Positions 8,742 through 18,657 of a stretch of DNA of 64,000 bases are shown in pieces. Under the pieces are notes generated by a model, which was not told where the DNA came from, did no database searches, and was given only the letters and a program-made list of their open reading frames with translations. The DNA is from Blastocatellia bacterium. GTDB taxonomy: Bacteria; Acidobacteriota; Blastocatellia; Pyrinomonadales; Pyrinomonadaceae. The stretch spans positions 310,001 to 374,000 of the forward strand of contig JAEUQK010000029.1 of the NCBI GenBank assembly GCA_016789265.1, in the 5' to 3' direction. Positions within the stretch are counted from its first letter, which is position 1, and each line of letters opens with the position of its first letter. Both the position numbers and the translations under genes were made by a program.

Positions 8742-11700
8742 ATGAGATTTAGCGATCTAAAGGCATTGGTTCACAAGACTACTGCCATTATGTTTGTTCT
8801 CGGCGCTCTCGTCGTCGCCGGGTTTGCGCAAGCCGGCACGTCGGGTGTGAGCGGAACGGTTCGCGATAAAAATGGTGCCGCGGTTCCGGGAGCTTCAGTA
8901 AAGCTTTCGAATTCGGCGACAGGCTTTGAACGAACAACCACAACAAATGCAGAAGGCGGTTTCAGCTTTTTGGCTGTTCCCCCGGCTACCTATCAGGTGG
9001 AGATCACCGCCTCGGGCTTTAAAAAGCTCGTCAACTCTTCACTGCAGCTTCCGACCGACACCACCGTCCGATTCGATGGTTCGCTTGAGGCAGGTGACGT
9101 TTCGGCTGTCGTAAATGTGACCTCGGGTGGTATCGAGTCGATCGTAAACACCCAAGACGCTTCGATCGGCAATACCATCGGGACCGAGCAGATCATCCAA
9201 CTACCGACGGACCTTCGCCGCGTAAACGACCTGCTTGCTTTGCAGCCGGGTGTAACACGCGACGGTTATGTCGCAGGCGGACGCAGCGACCAGGCGAACA
9301 TCACGCTTGACGGTGTTGACATCAACGACCAGCAAACAGGCGGACGTTCGTTCACGGGCGACGTTTCACAGGAATCTGCACTTCGTGCGACGACCGAATC
9401 GGTCGAAGAGTTTAGGATCACGACACTTGGCGCAAACGCGAATCAGGGCCGTTCATCCGGCGCCCAGGTCTCGCTCGTGACCAAGAGCGGAACCAATAAC
9501 CTTCGCGGTGCTGTGTTCTATTTCAAACGCCCGACGATGGGTTCGGCAAACAACTTTTTTAACAATCTTGCCGGCGTTGCACGCCCGAGCATCGCACGCG
9601 ATGTTTACGGCGGAGCCATCGGCGGTCCGATCAAGAAGGACAGGCTGTTTTTCTTCTATTCGTACGAAGGCCAGTATCAGAAGCTGGACGCGTCTGTTAA
9701 CCGTGTAGTGCCTCTCGCCCATCTTGGTCAAGGAAGCATCAAATTCCGAGGCACCGGGCCAAGCTGTGTTGCGGGAGTATGCACGGTTGGACAAGCTGAA
9801 TTGAACAACACCATCTACTCAGCAGTCGGGATCAATCAGTTGGCAGTAAATGCACTGCGTGCAGCCGCTACCAGCTATGCTTCGAATAACACTACTGTTG
9901 GCGACGGGCTAAACACCGGTGGTTTCCTTTTTAATTCTCCTTCTACGGATAAAGAAAACACCCACATCGTAAGACTAGACTGGAATCCGGCTGGCAATCA
10001 GCAGATCTTTTTCCGCGGAAATTACCAGTGGGACAACGCGTCGGGCACGTCAGCATTTCCTGACACACCAACAACTTCACTCTGGAGTCATCCGTATGGG
10101 TTTGTCGTTGGTCATAACTGGACGATCTCGAACAACAAGATCAACAACTTCCGATATGGGCTGACGCGTCAGGCGTTCAGTTCACAAGGCGATTCGGCAG
10201 CTAACAGCATATCGTTCCGCTTTGTATTCTCGCCGTTGCTTTTTTCCAGAACACTTAATCGTGTGACGCCGGTTCAGAATATTACCGACGACTTTACATG
10301 GATAAAAGGTAATCACACGTTCCAGTTCGGCGGCAACGTTCGCATTATTCGAAACGAACGACAGAGCTTCGGAAATGCTTACGATTCGGCGATCACGAAT
10401 CCATCGTTCTATGCGTCGTCAGGTGCTGTTTTGCAGCAGCGGTTTACGGCAAACGGATACACGATCAACGGTGGAGATATTTCGTCGGTCCAAGCAGCTG
10501 CCGCAGCCTTGATAGGCCGATACTCGCAATACAGCGGCAACTTTACTTTCGACATCGACGGAAGCGTGCTGCCGGCGGGAACGGCAGCGTCCCGCACGTT
10601 CGCGACCGAGGAATACGATTCGTACATTCAGGACGTTTGGAAGTTCAATTCGCAGCTTACGCTGACGATGGGTCTTCGCTATGCAGTCAGCCGTCCGGTG
10701 TATGAAAAGAACGGATTTCAGGTCATCCCGACGGAACGTCTCGGCGACTATTTTGAACGGCGTGTCGCCTCGTCAAATGGAGGACGCCCGCTGAACGATC
10801 TGATCCAATTCCAGCTAGGCGGACCAAAGAATAATGCTCCGGGCTTTTACAGCATGGATTGGAATAATTTCCAACCGAGGATCGCGGCAGCATGGTCACC
10901 GGATTTCAAGAATAAGTTTTTGCAGAAACTGATCGGTAAGTCCGGAGAGGCAGTTTTCCGCGGCGGATTTGGTATCTCAAATGACTATTTCGGCGGCCAA
11001 CTGGCGGTTAGCTTTGACGGCCTTTCGACCATCGGGTTTACGTCAGCTGCAACTATTGCGGCGAATACCTACAATGTTACGACCAATCCGGCACCGTTGT
11101 TCACCGGTTACGGTCAGAATATCCGGGCTTTACCGGGAATTCCGGCACCGCAGCAGCGGTTCATCACTCCGGCTGACGAAGCACAGCGTATCGAGACATC
11201 GCTCGATGCTACTATCACCTCGCCGACGCACTATACATGGAACTTCTCTTATGGCAGAGACTTGCCAAAGGGAATGTACTTTGAAGCGTCGTACATTGGA
11301 CGTGCAGCACGCAACCTGTTTGGCACCCGTGATGTTATGGCTCTCAATAACCTGAGAGACCCCATCAGCGGAATGGATTGGTACACGGCTGCAGGCATCC
11401 TTCACGACCGACGTGCGGCAAACACGCCTTACCAAAACGTTACCCCGATCGCCTATTTCGAGAATTTATTCCCGGGTCTAGGAGCTAATTTCTGGGGTGA
11501 CCCGTCCTTGTCGGCTACTCAGTCGGTGTTCTTGTTGGTTGCCCGCGACCAATACGACATTCTCGACTGGACGTATGTTCAGGCATTGATCGATGATTAT
11601 GGCCTGTATCCGAATATGTTCTTCCATCCGCAATATGCGGCGTTTTCGGCATACGGTACGTTCGCTAAATCCGACTATCACGGTGCAACATTCACCCTGA

Positions 11701-12458
11701 GACAGCGTCTCGGCCAGATCTTGAGATACGACATCAACTATACGTTCTCAAAATCGACCGATGATGTGTCTGGCCTTCAGACCGACGGTTCATATGGCGG
11801 ACAGTTTCTACTGAACCCGCTTCGCCAGCAGGATAACCATGCGTTGTCGGATTTTGACGCCACGCACGTTGTCAATGCGAACTTCTTGTTCGACCTGCCG
11901 GTCGGCCGCGGCCGTAAATGGTTTAGCGACATGAATAAGTGGGCGGATGCATTTGTGGGCGGATGGTCGCTTAACGGCATTTATCGCTGGAACACCGGCC
12001 AACCGATCTCGCCTCCGTTCGATCAGGCACAGTGGGCGACCAACTGGAACGTTCAGTCGAACGGATTCCGAATCAGACCGCTGAGCAGCGGCGTATTCCG
12101 CGATACGCGGAATTTCTTTGCGGACAGGCAAGCGGCGTTCAATTCGTTCCGCAATGCCCGTCCGGGCGAAACGGGTGAGCGAAATACGTTCCGGGCGCCG
12201 GGCTATCAAACCCTTGACCTCGGACTTTCGAAGTCGGTGACGATGCCTTGGAACGAGAACCACAAGTTCCAGTTCCGCTGGGAAGTATTTAACGTAACAA
12301 ACGTTCAGTACTTTGCGGTTACCAACCAAACGCGTACGACTTGGGGCTTGCCGCAGGATCCTGAAACGGGTACTGCAGCCTCATCGTTTGGTCAGATATT
12401 TACCGATATCCAAGGAACGCCGCGTCGTATGCAGTTCGGTCTCCGTTATTCGTTCTAA
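8742..12458 (+). CDS. Oar-like TonB-dependent outer-membrane receptor
   Basis: About 1238 aa from the preferred ATG. An N-terminal signal peptide (hydrophobic IMFVLGALVVAGFAQA) precedes a carboxypeptidase-regulatory-like beta-sandwich (~35-115, GVSGTVRDKNGAAVPGA). A plug-type region (NDLLALQPGVTRDGY, ANITLDGVDIND) and a very long beta-barrel follow, ending in the typical C-terminal aromatic LRYSF. This is the Oar/TonB-receptor class greatly expanded in Acidobacteriota, thought to import large substrates such as saccharides or peptides; the ligand cannot be read here. Alternate aromatic strands run to the end and no frameshift is seen. The gene is monocistronic, with a terminator hairpin at 12490-12525. 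Confidence 0.92.
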   Translation: MRFSDLKALVHKTTAIMFVLGALVVAGFAQAGTSGVSGTVRDKNGAAVPGASVKLSNSATGFERTTTTNAEGGFSFLAVPPATYQVEITASGFKKLVNSSLQLPTDTTVRFDGSLEAGDVSAVVNVTSGGIESIVNTQDASIGNTIGTEQIIQLPTDLRRVNDLLALQPGVTRDGYVAGGRSDQANITLDGVDINDQQTGGRSFTGDVSQESALRATTESVEEFRITTLGANANQGRSSGAQVSLVTKSGTNNLRGAVFYFKRPTMGSANNFFNNLAGVARPSIARDVYGGAIGGPIKKDRLFFFYSYEGQYQKLDASVNRVVPLAHLGQGSIKFRGTGPSCVAGVCTVGQAELNNTIYSAVGINQLAVNALRAAATSYASNNTTVGDGLNTGGFLFNSPSTDKENTHIVRLDWNPAGNQQIFFRGNYQWDNASGTSAFPDTPTTSLWSHPYGFVVGHNWTISNNKINNFRYGLTRQAFSSQGDSAANSISFRFVFSPLLFSRTLNRVTPVQNITDDFTWIKGNHTFQFGGNVRIIRNERQSFGNAYDSAITNPSFYASSGAVLQQRFTANGYTINGGDISSVQAAAAALIGRYSQYSGNFTFDIDGSVLPAGTAASRTFATEEYDSYIQDVWKFNSQLTLTMGLRYAVSRPVYEKNGFQVIPTERLGDYFERRVASSNGGRPLNDLIQFQLGGPKNNAPGFYSMDWNNFQPRIAAAWSPDFKNKFLQKLIGKSGEAVFRGGFGISNDYFGGQLAVSFDGLSTIGFTSAATIAANTYNVTTNPAPLFTGYGQNIRALPGIPAPQQRFITPADEAQRIETSLDATITSPTHYTWNFSYGRDLPKGMYFEASYIGRAARNLFGTRDVMALNNLRDPISGMDWYTAAGILHDRRAANTPYQNVTPIAYFENLFPGLGANFWGDPSLSATQSVFLLVARDQYDILDWTYVQALIDDYGLYPNMFFHPQYAAFSAYGTFAKSDYHGATFTLRQRLGQILRYDINYTFSKSTDDVSGLQTDGSYGGQFLLNPLRQQDNHALSDFDATHVVNANFLFDLPVGRGRKWFSDMNKWADAFVGGWSLNGIYRWNTGQPISPPFDQAQWATNWNVQSNGFRIRPLSSGVFRDTRNFFADRQAAFNSFRNARPGETGERNTFRAPGYQTLDLGLSKSVTMPWNENHKFQFRWEVFNVTNVQYFAVTNQTRTTWGLPQDPETGTAASSFGQIFTDIQGTPRRMQFGLRYSF

Positions 12459-12489
12459 GAGGCGATCCGAATAGGATCATTGAAACAAG

Positions 12490-12525
12490 GGCTGTTCGGA
12501 AGCGATTCCGGACGGCCTTTTCTCT
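12490..12525 (+). terminator. Rho-independent terminator after the Oar-like gene
   Basis: An 11-bp stem (12490-12500 with 12507-12517, two G-U pairs), a 6-nt loop AGCGAT and the T-rich run TTTTCTCTT. It begins 31 bp after the stop codon. Confidence 0.75.
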
Positions 12526-12735
12526 TGGTGGACATTGAAGAAGAGGAAAGTGACGAGTGATGAGCCGGGCGGAGACGCGACCTTCAGGGAGCTCGGCGAC
12601 GATCGTGTCCACCGCTTCGCGCCCTCCGAGCGATAGTAAGGGATCATCTTAGGGGATAATTAATAATGGACAGCGGATCGTTTCAGTCCAAAGCACCGAG
12701 CCAAATACCAGAAGCCCAAAAACCAAATATAAAGC

Positions 12736-12766
12736 AAAAAAAAAGGGCCGCCAGTTCTGACGGCCG
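12736..12766 (-). terminator. Rho-independent terminator after the secreted TPR gene
   Basis: On the minus strand a GGCCGTCA/TGGCGGCC-type stem at 12746-12765 is followed by a run of nine T (A run 12736-12744 on plus). It starts about 8 bp after the stop of the minus gene ending at 12774. Confidence 0.75.
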
Positions 12767-12773
12767 GTTTCCA

Positions 12774-13790
12774 TTACTGTTTTGGCGGATTGTCTTTTAT
12801 GTATTGCTCCAGCTTTTTGCGGTCCGGATGGTCTTTGACCTTTTCGAGAAATTTCTTGTACTCGGCCGAAGCCATGTCTTTATACCCGGCGGCATTGTAG
12901 AGAGCTGCGATGCGAAGGTGAAGTTCGGCTTTTCCGACCGGATCGAGCTCGATAGCCTTGTTCAAATAGCCAACGGCCATTGATCCTTTGCGGCCTTGCA
13001 GTAGTGCCTCGCCGAGAAGATGGTTGGCATCGGCGGAATTCGGTTCTACCTCGAGGGCCTTTGTAAGCGGAATGAGCGCTTTTTCAATTGCCTTTTCGCT
13101 TAGCTCCAGACGCCCGAGATTGAGATTCGCAAGAAAATAATCCGGCTTCACTTCGATCGCCTTTGCATATGCTTTTCTGGCGTCCTCGTTTTTCTTTTCC
13201 CCGTAATAGACGGTGCCGAGCGTCATCCACGCAACGTGATCTTTGGGGTCGATCTGGAGAAGGTCGGTAAGGTCCTTGATGGCCTCTTCCGTCTTTTTCG
13301 CTCTTACGGCCGACATCGCCTTTTCAAATAGCTTTTCGTGGTCCGCAGATCGGTCGTATTTGTCACGGGCGTTTACCGTGCCCGTTTTGCTTGCAGATGC
13401 TCCGCGTAACGCGGTCCAGTCAAACTCTACATCCTGCCGGAAACGGTTGCTTATGCCGCCCGCGATGATAGAACGCCCGACCTCGTTCCCGTCGATCTCG
13501 TAGGTGATCGCGTGGCCGTCGATCGGGCTTTTCAAGAAATACCAGTAACCGCGATCGTTTGCCTGATACTTGTCGAGCTGAGCACCGCCGTTGCGAAGAT
13601 AGACGTAAATGATCGGACGTTTCTCGCCGCGCGGTATGTTGCGGATGATAACCTGGCCGTATATCACAGGCGAGCCGATGGGAATCGGCAGACCGACCAC
13701 CTCGCTGATCTCATCCACCTGTGCGTAGGCGTTCGGGGAGACAAGAAAGGAGACAAAAAGGAAACAGGCAACTAAAAAGACGTGTCGCAT
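12774..13790 (-). CDS. Secreted TPR protein
   Basis: 338 aa with a clear Sec signal peptide (residues 1-23, cleavage near AYA-Q). Residues ~24-130 form a beta-rich region (VIYGQVIIRNIPRGEKRPIIYVYL) like a carboxypeptidase-regulatory or transthyretin-type domain. Residues ~150-320 are four to five tetratricopeptide repeats (HVAWMTLGTVYYGEKKNEDARKAYAKAIEVKP and successors are of canonical TPR form). It is probably periplasmic or surface-associated and acts in protein-protein contact. No enzyme motif is visible. It lies alone between a terminator and a 97-bp gap to the phosphatase gene. Such secreted regulatory-like/TPR proteins are frequent in Acidobacteriota; the role is not assigned. Confidence 0.85.
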   Translation of the reverse strand: MRHVFLVACFLFVSFLVSPNAYAQVDEISEVVGLPIPIGSPVIYGQVIIRNIPRGEKRPIIYVYLRNGGAQLDKYQANDRGYWYFLKSPIDGHAITYEIDGNEVGRSIIAGGISNRFRQDVEFDWTALRGASASKTGTVNARDKYDRSADHEKLFEKAMSAVRAKKTEEAIKDLTDLLQIDPKDHVAWMTLGTVYYGEKKNEDARKAYAKAIEVKPDYFLANLNLGRLELSEKAIEKALIPLTKALEVEPNSADANHLLGEALLQGRKGSMAVGYLNKAIELDPVGKAELHLRIAALYNAAGYKDMASAEYKKFLEKVKDHPDRKKLEQYIKDNPPKQ

Positions 13791-13887
13791 CTACGACCTC
13801 CGAAATACATATTGAGGGTTGTTCACTTTATTGGAGTGCGAGACGATTTTTATTTAATTGCGATTCAATGTCAAGAAATGCTTTGGC

Positions 13888-14544
13888 TCAGCGGGCCCCG
13901 AACGAGTCATTTCCTGTGATGTCGATCAGATGGCGTGTATCGTTTAGAGCGAGCACACGCACGTTGTTTCGGCCGCGCACTTCAAAGCGATTAACGCCGC
14001 AGTTAGATGTGATCAGCCACGGGGTTTGCTTGGTATCTCGGCGGATCGCACCCATGAGATGCAGCGTCATGAAACATATCGCACCCGTATGTGAGTAGAC
14101 CGCGATGCGCTCGCCCTGATTCTTGCGAAGGATCTCCCACAGTTCGTTCATAACCCGCTTGACGAGCTGTCGATAGCTTTCGCCGCGAGTAATAACATGA
14201 TGGTAATTGCGGTTAACAAGCGCGTAGTAGTCCTTTGGGTGGTTGTGTTTCGATTCGTCGAAAGTGAGGCCTTCGAGAACGCCTACATTGCGCTCGCGAA
14301 AGGCGTGTTTGGTCAAGATAGGGACGCCCGTGATACGTGAAAGCGGTTCGGCGGTCTGTACGGCTCTGAATAGGTCGCTCGAATAGATGGCCGAGATGTT
14401 CTCCTTAGCAAGCGCTTCGGCGGTGATGCGTGCCTGTCTTTCGCCGAGTTCCGACAAAGGCGTAGGGCCGTGGCCGCCGAAACGTCCTTCGGCGTTTCCG
14501 GCAGATTGTCCGTGTCGTATCAAGAATAAACGGGTTACGGGCAT
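13888..14544 (-). CDS. Histidine phosphatase family protein (phosphoglycerate-mutase-like)
   Basis: About 218 aa of the histidine phosphatase superfamily. The catalytic RHG is in LFLIRHGQSAGNAEGRFGG, the second Arg in SSDLFRAVQTAE, Glu in FRERNVGVLEG and the late His in VYSHTGAICF. It would dephosphorylate a small phosphorylated metabolite; the substrate is unknown, with 2,3-bisphosphoglycerate-independent mutase, CobC-like or broad phosphatase roles all possible. ATG 14544 puts the RHG motif at its usual distance from the N-terminus. A TTG at 14574 preceded by AAGGTG is an alternative start that adds ten hydrophobic residues. It follows prfA by 35-65 bp and may be the last gene of the rpmE-prfA transcript. 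Confidence 0.9.
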   Translation of the reverse strand: MPVTRLFLIRHGQSAGNAEGRFGGHGPTPLSELGERQARITAEALAKENISAIYSSDLFRAVQTAEPLSRITGVPILTKHAFRERNVGVLEGLTFDESKHNHPKDYYALVNRNYHHVITRGESYRQLVKRVMNELWEILRKNQGERIAVYSHTGAICFMTLHLMGAIRRDTKQTPWLITSNCGVNRFEVRGRNNVRVLALNDTRHLIDITGNDSFGAR

Positions 14545-14609
14545 CGGGTAAGTTAAAAGTAAAAAGGTAAACAAATCAAGTTCACCTTTTTTCTACTTCT
14601 TTTCTGCGT

Positions 14610-15686
14610 TTAGGCGGCGACCGCTTCCGCCTTTAATTTTTCGGTCTGGTAATGAGTCCGCAGGGCTTCGACAAATTCATCGATCTGACCCTCCATTACG
14701 AGATCGAGCTGATGCACCGTCAATCCGATACGATGATCGGTAACGCGGTTCTCTTTAAAGTTATAGGTCCTGATCTTTTCGGACCGATCGCCGCTGCCGA
14801 CCATGGACTTGCGTTCCGCCGAAAGCGCGTCATGCTGTTTTTGTTCTTCGATCTCCTGAAGTCGCGCACGCAGGATCCGCATCGCCTTTTCCTTGTTCTT
14901 GATCTGCGACTTTTCGTCCTGCATCGAAACTACGACATTTGTCGGTAAATGTGTAAGCCGGACGGCCGAATAGGTCGTGTTGACAGACTGGCCGCCAGGG
15001 CCGGAGGAACAGAAATAGTCAACGCGAAGATCTTTAGGATCGATCTTCACATCGACCTCTTCGGCTTCCGGCAATACGGCCACCGTGATCGCGGAAGTAT
15101 GAATACGGCCTTGCGTTTCGGTCTGAGGAACGCGCTGTACGCGGTGTACGCCCGATTCGTACCTCATTTTGGAATAGACATTGTCGCCTTCGATCATCGC
15201 AAAGGCTTCCTTGATGCCGCCGACACCGGTGTCCGCGGCGTCCATGATCTCCATTTTCCAGCCTTGTCGCTCGGCATAGCGGGCATACATCCTCAGAATC
15301 TCGGCCGCGAAGAGCGTCGCTTCGTCGCCGCCGGTTCCGGCACGTATCTCGAGGATGACGTTCTTTTCATCATTCGGGTCTTTTGGCAAGAGAAGGAATT
15401 TAAGTGCTTCTTCAGCATCGGGAAGTTTAGCCTCGATCTCGGCAACCTCGGCGAGAGCCATTTCCTTCATCTCGTCGTCATCCGCCATTTCCGCAAGTTC
15501 TTTGGCTCCGGCAAGACCTTCCTGCAGCTTTTTGACCTCGCGGTATTTTTCGACGATCTCGCCCAAGCTGCGATGCTGTTTCATCAACTTTGCATACGCC
15601 GACATGTCCGACATGAACTCAGGTTGAGAGATCTGTTCAGTCAGTTCCTCGTAGCTTTTTTCGATCTGTGCAAGTTTTTCAAACAT
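14610..15686 (-). CDS. prfA: Peptide chain release factor 1
   Basis: 358-aa class I release factor. It recognises UAA and UAG in the ribosomal A site and triggers peptidyl-tRNA hydrolysis. The GGQ catalytic motif is in [17 protein letters not shown] and the RF1-specific [22 protein letters not shown] region is present. The codon-recognition tripeptide reads PQT ([14 protein letters not shown]) rather than PAT or PVT; variation at the middle residue is known in RF1. The start ATG at 15686 lies 3 bp after the DUF1385 stop, so the two are tightly coupled. Full length and intact. Confidence 0.97.
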   Translation of the reverse strand: MFEKLAQIEKSYEELTEQISQPEFMSDMSAYAKLMKQHRSLGEIVEKYREVKKLQEGLAGAKELAEMADDDEMKEMALAEVAEIEAKLPDAEEALKFLLLPKDPNDEKNVILEIRAGTGGDEATLFAAEILRMYARYAERQGWKMEIMDAADTGVGGIKEAFAMIEGDNVYSKMRYESGVHRVQRVPQTETQGRIHTSAITVAVLPEAEEVDVKIDPKDLRVDYFCSSGPGGQSVNTTYSAVRLTHLPTNVVVSMQDEKSQIKNKEKAMRILRARLQEIEEQKQHDALSAERKSMVGSGDRSEKIRTYNFKENRVTDHRIGLTVHQLDLVMEGQIDEFVEALRTHYQTEKLKAEAVAA

Positions 15687-15689
15687 AAT

Positions 15690-16826
15690 TCAAGCCGTCT
15701 GCGGCTCCAGTTTTAGCGATTCGTCCAATGCACGTATCGCGACCTCAAGTTGTTCTGCGTCGGGCTCCTGTGTCGTAATGTTCTGCAGCCAGAGGCCGGG
15801 AAGCGTCATCAATCTGAATATCGCCCCCGATTCCTTCTTAGCCGCATAGCGAATTACTTCATAGGAAAGGCCAGCGACAAGCGGCATCAGTGCAATGCGT
15901 ACGACGAGGTTGAGCCACATCGCGTCGAATTTTACGACCGAGAAAATTACGATCGCGATGAGCATTACGACCATGAGAAACGATGTTCCACATCGCGGAT
16001 GCTGACGTTTCTGCGGTTTTGCGTTCTCTACGCTAAGGTCCAAACCTTTTTCCCAGGTGAAGACTGTTTTGTGCTCCGCACCGTGGTACTCAAAGACCCG
16101 CCGAATGTCTTTCAAATAGGACATCGACACGATCATTACGATGAAGAAGAACATCCGGACGACACCGTCGATCAGATTAAAGGCTACCCAGGAATGGGGC
16201 TTGATCTCCCAAACGTATGCCTTCACCATTTCCCACCATGCGGCATTTTGGGCCACGAATGGGGGATCAGCCCAGCCAAGGGCAATAAAAGCGACATTTG
16301 TCAGCAATAACGGCGCGACGATGAACAAAATGATGTTGAACCCAAGCGCCAAAACAATGGAAAGTGCCGGTCCGAGCGAACTCTGTTTCTTCACCTTCGT
16401 CTTTTCGGGCATTACGACTTTTGCGGGAGCCTTTGTGAAGTTCTCGTCAGTTGTACCTTCTACCAAGGCCGGTTCTGAAGCGATAACCTCTTCCTTCGCA
16501 AGTTCCTTTTGAGCTTCTAAGTCGTCTTCGTAGATCTTCGCCGAGAAATTCAGAGCCTTAATTCCAAGAGCCATCGACTGGACGAGCGTTGCTCCGCCGC
16601 GAAGCACAGGCCACGAAAGCCACTTGTACTTATCGCTCCATCTGGGAAGGCGTTCGGATGTAGTGACGATCTCGCCGTCGGATCTTCGACACGCGATCGC
16701 ATAGGCCGACGGTGTCCGCATCATCACACCCTCGACGACGGCCTGGCCGCCGACTATAAGGTCTCGTTCGATTGCGAACGCCGCAGAAAGGAACTTGAGT
16801 GTTTTCGACAAAGTTGCACGTTTCAT
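15690..16826 (-). CDS. DUF1385 (YqhQ-like) membrane protein
   Basis: 378-aa protein of the DUF1385 family. The signature [16 protein letters not shown] starts near residue 25. Predicted membrane segments occur at ~160-185, ~215-240 and ~290-330, and [12 protein letters not shown] and [15 protein letters not shown] are the family's conserved His/Cys-containing stretches, often taken as a metal site. An acidic, low-complexity insertion at ~95-145 is lineage-specific. The function of the family is unknown. DUF1385 commonly neighbours prfA and rpmE in several phyla and does so here, which suggests a tie to translation or envelope homeostasis, but nothing in the sequence shows a reaction. Confidence 0.9.
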   Translation of the reverse strand: MKRATLSKTLKFLSAAFAIERDLIVGGQAVVEGVMMRTPSAYAIACRRSDGEIVTTSERLPRWSDKYKWLSWPVLRGGATLVQSMALGIKALNFSAKIYEDDLEAQKELAKEEVIASEPALVEGTTDENFTKAPAKVVMPEKTKVKKQSSLGPALSIVLALGFNIILFIVAPLLLTNVAFIALGWADPPFVAQNAAWWEMVKAYVWEIKPHSWVAFNLIDGVVRMFFFIVMIVSMSYLKDIRRVFEYHGAEHKTVFTWEKGLDLSVENAKPQKRQHPRCGTSFLMVVMLIAIVIFSVVKFDAMWLNLVVRIALMPLVAGLSYEVIRYAAKKESGAIFRLMTLPGLWLQNITTQEPDAEQLEVAIRALDESLKLEPQTA

Positions 16827-16843
16827 ATCGCTACTTTGATTTC

Positions 16844-16859
16844 CCGGCTCAACAGCCGG
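16844..16859 (-). promoter_or_regulatory. Short hairpin in the leader of the DUF1385-prfA genes
   Basis: CCGGCT-caac-AGCCGG forms a perfect 6-bp stem with a 4-nt loop, 18 bp before the DUF1385 start on the minus strand. There is no T run, so it is not a convincing terminator; it may be a leader element in the rpmE-DUF1385 gap. The remaining ~180 bp of that gap show nothing recognisable. Confidence 0.3.
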
Positions 16860-17037
16860 ATGCCCGTATTAACTGTAGATACACTTAACGCCGACCTTTT
16901 TCTACCTTTCGATGGTGTGTCGGCCACATCGCTATCGATCGGCGCTAAAAGCGTCGGCGTCAGAATTTGTACAGCTAATATCGGTCGTTATTCGGTTTCA
17001 CGAACATTCGGCAACGGACATGACGGTCCGCTTTCCA

Positions 17038-17256
17038 TTATTTAGCGGCTTGTGCCCCGCGTGCATAGCGTTTGTTAAACCTGTCTACGCGGCCGGCGGT
17101 ATCGACCAGCTTTTGCTTGCCGGTAAAGAACGGGTGGCACTCGGAACAGATCTCGATGTGCAACTCTTCGCCCAGCGTTGAGCGGGTCTTGAACGAATGG
17201 CCGCAAGCGCATGCCACGGTTATCTCTTCGTATTTCGGATGGATTTCAGCTTTCAT
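17038..17256 (-). CDS. rpmE: 50S ribosomal protein L31
   Basis: 72-aa zinc-containing L31 of the large ribosomal subunit. It starts [14 protein letters not shown] and keeps the cysteines CACGHSF and [13 protein letters not shown], so it is the zinc-binding (C+) type and not the zinc-independent paralogue. Length is normal. It is the first gene of a minus-strand group with DUF1385 and prfA, separated from DUF1385 by 211 bp. No partner L31 gene is in the window. Confidence 0.97.
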   Translation of the reverse strand: MKAEIHPKYEEITVACACGHSFKTRSTLGEELHIEICSECHPFFTGKQKLVDTAGRVDRFNKRYARGAQAAK

Positions 17257-17461
17257 GGTTTTATACTTGTCTCACTGTTATAAAGACAATCCCCAATAAT
17301 ACGCCAATGTCTACGAATTAGTCAAGATTTGGCCAGGTATGACCGCATCGCCGCTTCGCAACGATCGATCCGCTGCTGGGGCGACATTGAGAAGCGAGGC
17401 GGTTGTTCCGAAGAGAACTGATCGGATCTGTTTGTCGGACGTTACTGATAATGACCGCGTA

Positions 17462-18637
17462 TTAGTCTTCCCTTTGTTTTAACAAGTCCGCCAGATGCTG
17501 GTGTTCGATCCCAAATGTATTACGGATCTCGTCGATCCGGGTTTCAATCTGATCCGCACCCTTTGCTGCGGATCTCGTGGCCACGATCATATTGTTCTTT
17601 GGCGTGTGTTCGGTAGAAATGAATTCAAACAGCTTCGTTTTGTAGCCGTTGGCTTCGAGCAACATTGAACGAATGCCGTCGGTCAGGGTTTCGGCGGTGC
17701 GTTCCAGCATCACAGGGTGTTTCAGAATGCCCGAGAGGATCTCCGGCGATCTCATCTGTTTCTTGACCTCCTTATGACAACATGGTGCCGCGACGATGAT
17801 AGACGCATGGGAGGTGATGCCCTTGTAAAGAGCGTCGTCGGTCGCGGTATCGCAGGCGTGAAGTGCTATCAATATATCGACCTCGCCCGGTTTGAAATCG
17901 GCGATCGACCCTTGAACGAACTTCAAGCCATCAAAACCGCCTGCCCGGGCGATCTGGTTAGAGAGATCAACGAGGTCGCCGCGGGTTTCGATACCGGTCA
18001 CGGAAACTGCGGGAGGGGACGTTCGCGTTCCAAAATAGTCGTAAGCGGCAAAGGTCAGATAGCCTTTGCCCGAACCCATATCGACGATATTGAGCGTCGG
18101 TTTGTTCTTTAGGTCCGAGTTTTCATATAGGCTATCGAGTATCTCAACGAATTTATTTATCTGTTTCCATTTATCGCGTTGATCGGATCGGATCTCGCCG
18201 GTATCGGTCGTAATGCCGAGAGCTTTTAGGTAGAACGTATTTGGGTCAATTCGGTATTTCTTCTCGCGATCGTGCGGCTTGGTTTCCGCGGTCCTAAATG
18301 TCGGCTTTCCGACATCGAGTTTCATTGAACGGTTACCGATCGTCAGTTGAAAGTCTTGTTTCGTGGTGAAAAGATGGCCGCTGCGAAAACCTGCACTTAG
18401 CATCTCCTTGACCCGGCTCGGTGCTTCCGAAAGCTCGAAATTCTGAACCTTATCGTTTGTAGATCGACGAAATTGGAACATAAGACTCGGGCCCTTTTTC
18501 GTCTCTATTTGCCGGACAAATATCTTTTGCAGATGCTCTTCGCTGCCTTTATAATTACTTAAAGTCAACTTTACGAATGTCGAATCCGCCAGCGATATCC
18601 GCAGTTCGTTGATAAATCTTTCGATTTGCTGCTCCAC
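17462..18637 (-). CDS. SAM-dependent methyltransferase (Methyltransf_32-like)
   Basis: About 391 aa. The class I SAM-binding motif NIVDMGSGKGYLTFAAYDYF lies near the middle, followed by an acidic loop (TGIETR), IALHACDTATDDAL and APCCHKEVKKQM. This HACD/PCCH combination marks the methyltransferase group that includes METTL25- and GSTCD-like proteins. The N-terminal ~150 residues are a separate alpha/beta region of unknown role. The substrate is unknown; RNA or protein is a guess from relatives. No strong ribosome site is visible. GTG 18637 is chosen because upstream codons to TTG 18688 are hydrophobic, overlap the divergent gene and look like fortuitous reading. Confidence 0.85.
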   Translation of the reverse strand: MEQQIERFINELRISLADSTFVKLTLSNYKGSEEHLQKIFVRQIETKKGPSLMFQFRRSTNDKVQNFELSEAPSRVKEMLSAGFRSGHLFTTKQDFQLTIGNRSMKLDVGKPTFRTAETKPHDREKKYRIDPNTFYLKALGITTDTGEIRSDQRDKWKQINKFVEILDSLYENSDLKNKPTLNIVDMGSGKGYLTFAAYDYFGTRTSPPAVSVTGIETRGDLVDLSNQIARAGGFDGLKFVQGSIADFKPGEVDILIALHACDTATDDALYKGITSHASIIVAAPCCHKEVKKQMRSPEILSGILKHPVMLERTAETLTDGIRSMLLEANGYKTKLFEFISTEHTPKNNMIVATRSAAKGADQIETRIDEIRNTFGIEHQHLADLLKQRED

Positions 18638-18657
18638 AGCAAAAGAGGTTAACACAA

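Larger units (their letters stand above)
12459..12773. other. Intergenic region with two convergent terminators
   Basis: A 315-bp gap between convergent genes. It holds the terminator of the Oar-like gene (12490-12525) and that of the minus-strand TPR gene (12736-12766). Between them GGTGGACA (12527-12534) and TGTCCACC (12606-12613) form an 8-bp inverted repeat 71 bp apart. No convincing gene is seen. Confidence 0.6.

Noticed and set aside
12527-12613. 8-bp inverted repeat GGTGGACA/TGTCCACC as a small RNA or element end
   Set aside because: Arms are short and 71 bp apart; such pairs are expected by chance, and no flanking duplication is seen.
14610-15686. PQT in place of PAT/PVT in RF1 as a sign of altered codon recognition
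   Set aside because: The middle residue of this tripeptide varies naturally in RF1 families, and the gene is otherwise normal; neighbouring genes use TAA, TAG and TGA stops.
14949-15716. Long plus-strand open frame (255 codons) opposite prfA
   Set aside because: It is a mirror frame of prfA, which is unmistakable; the translation has no motif and no ribosome site.
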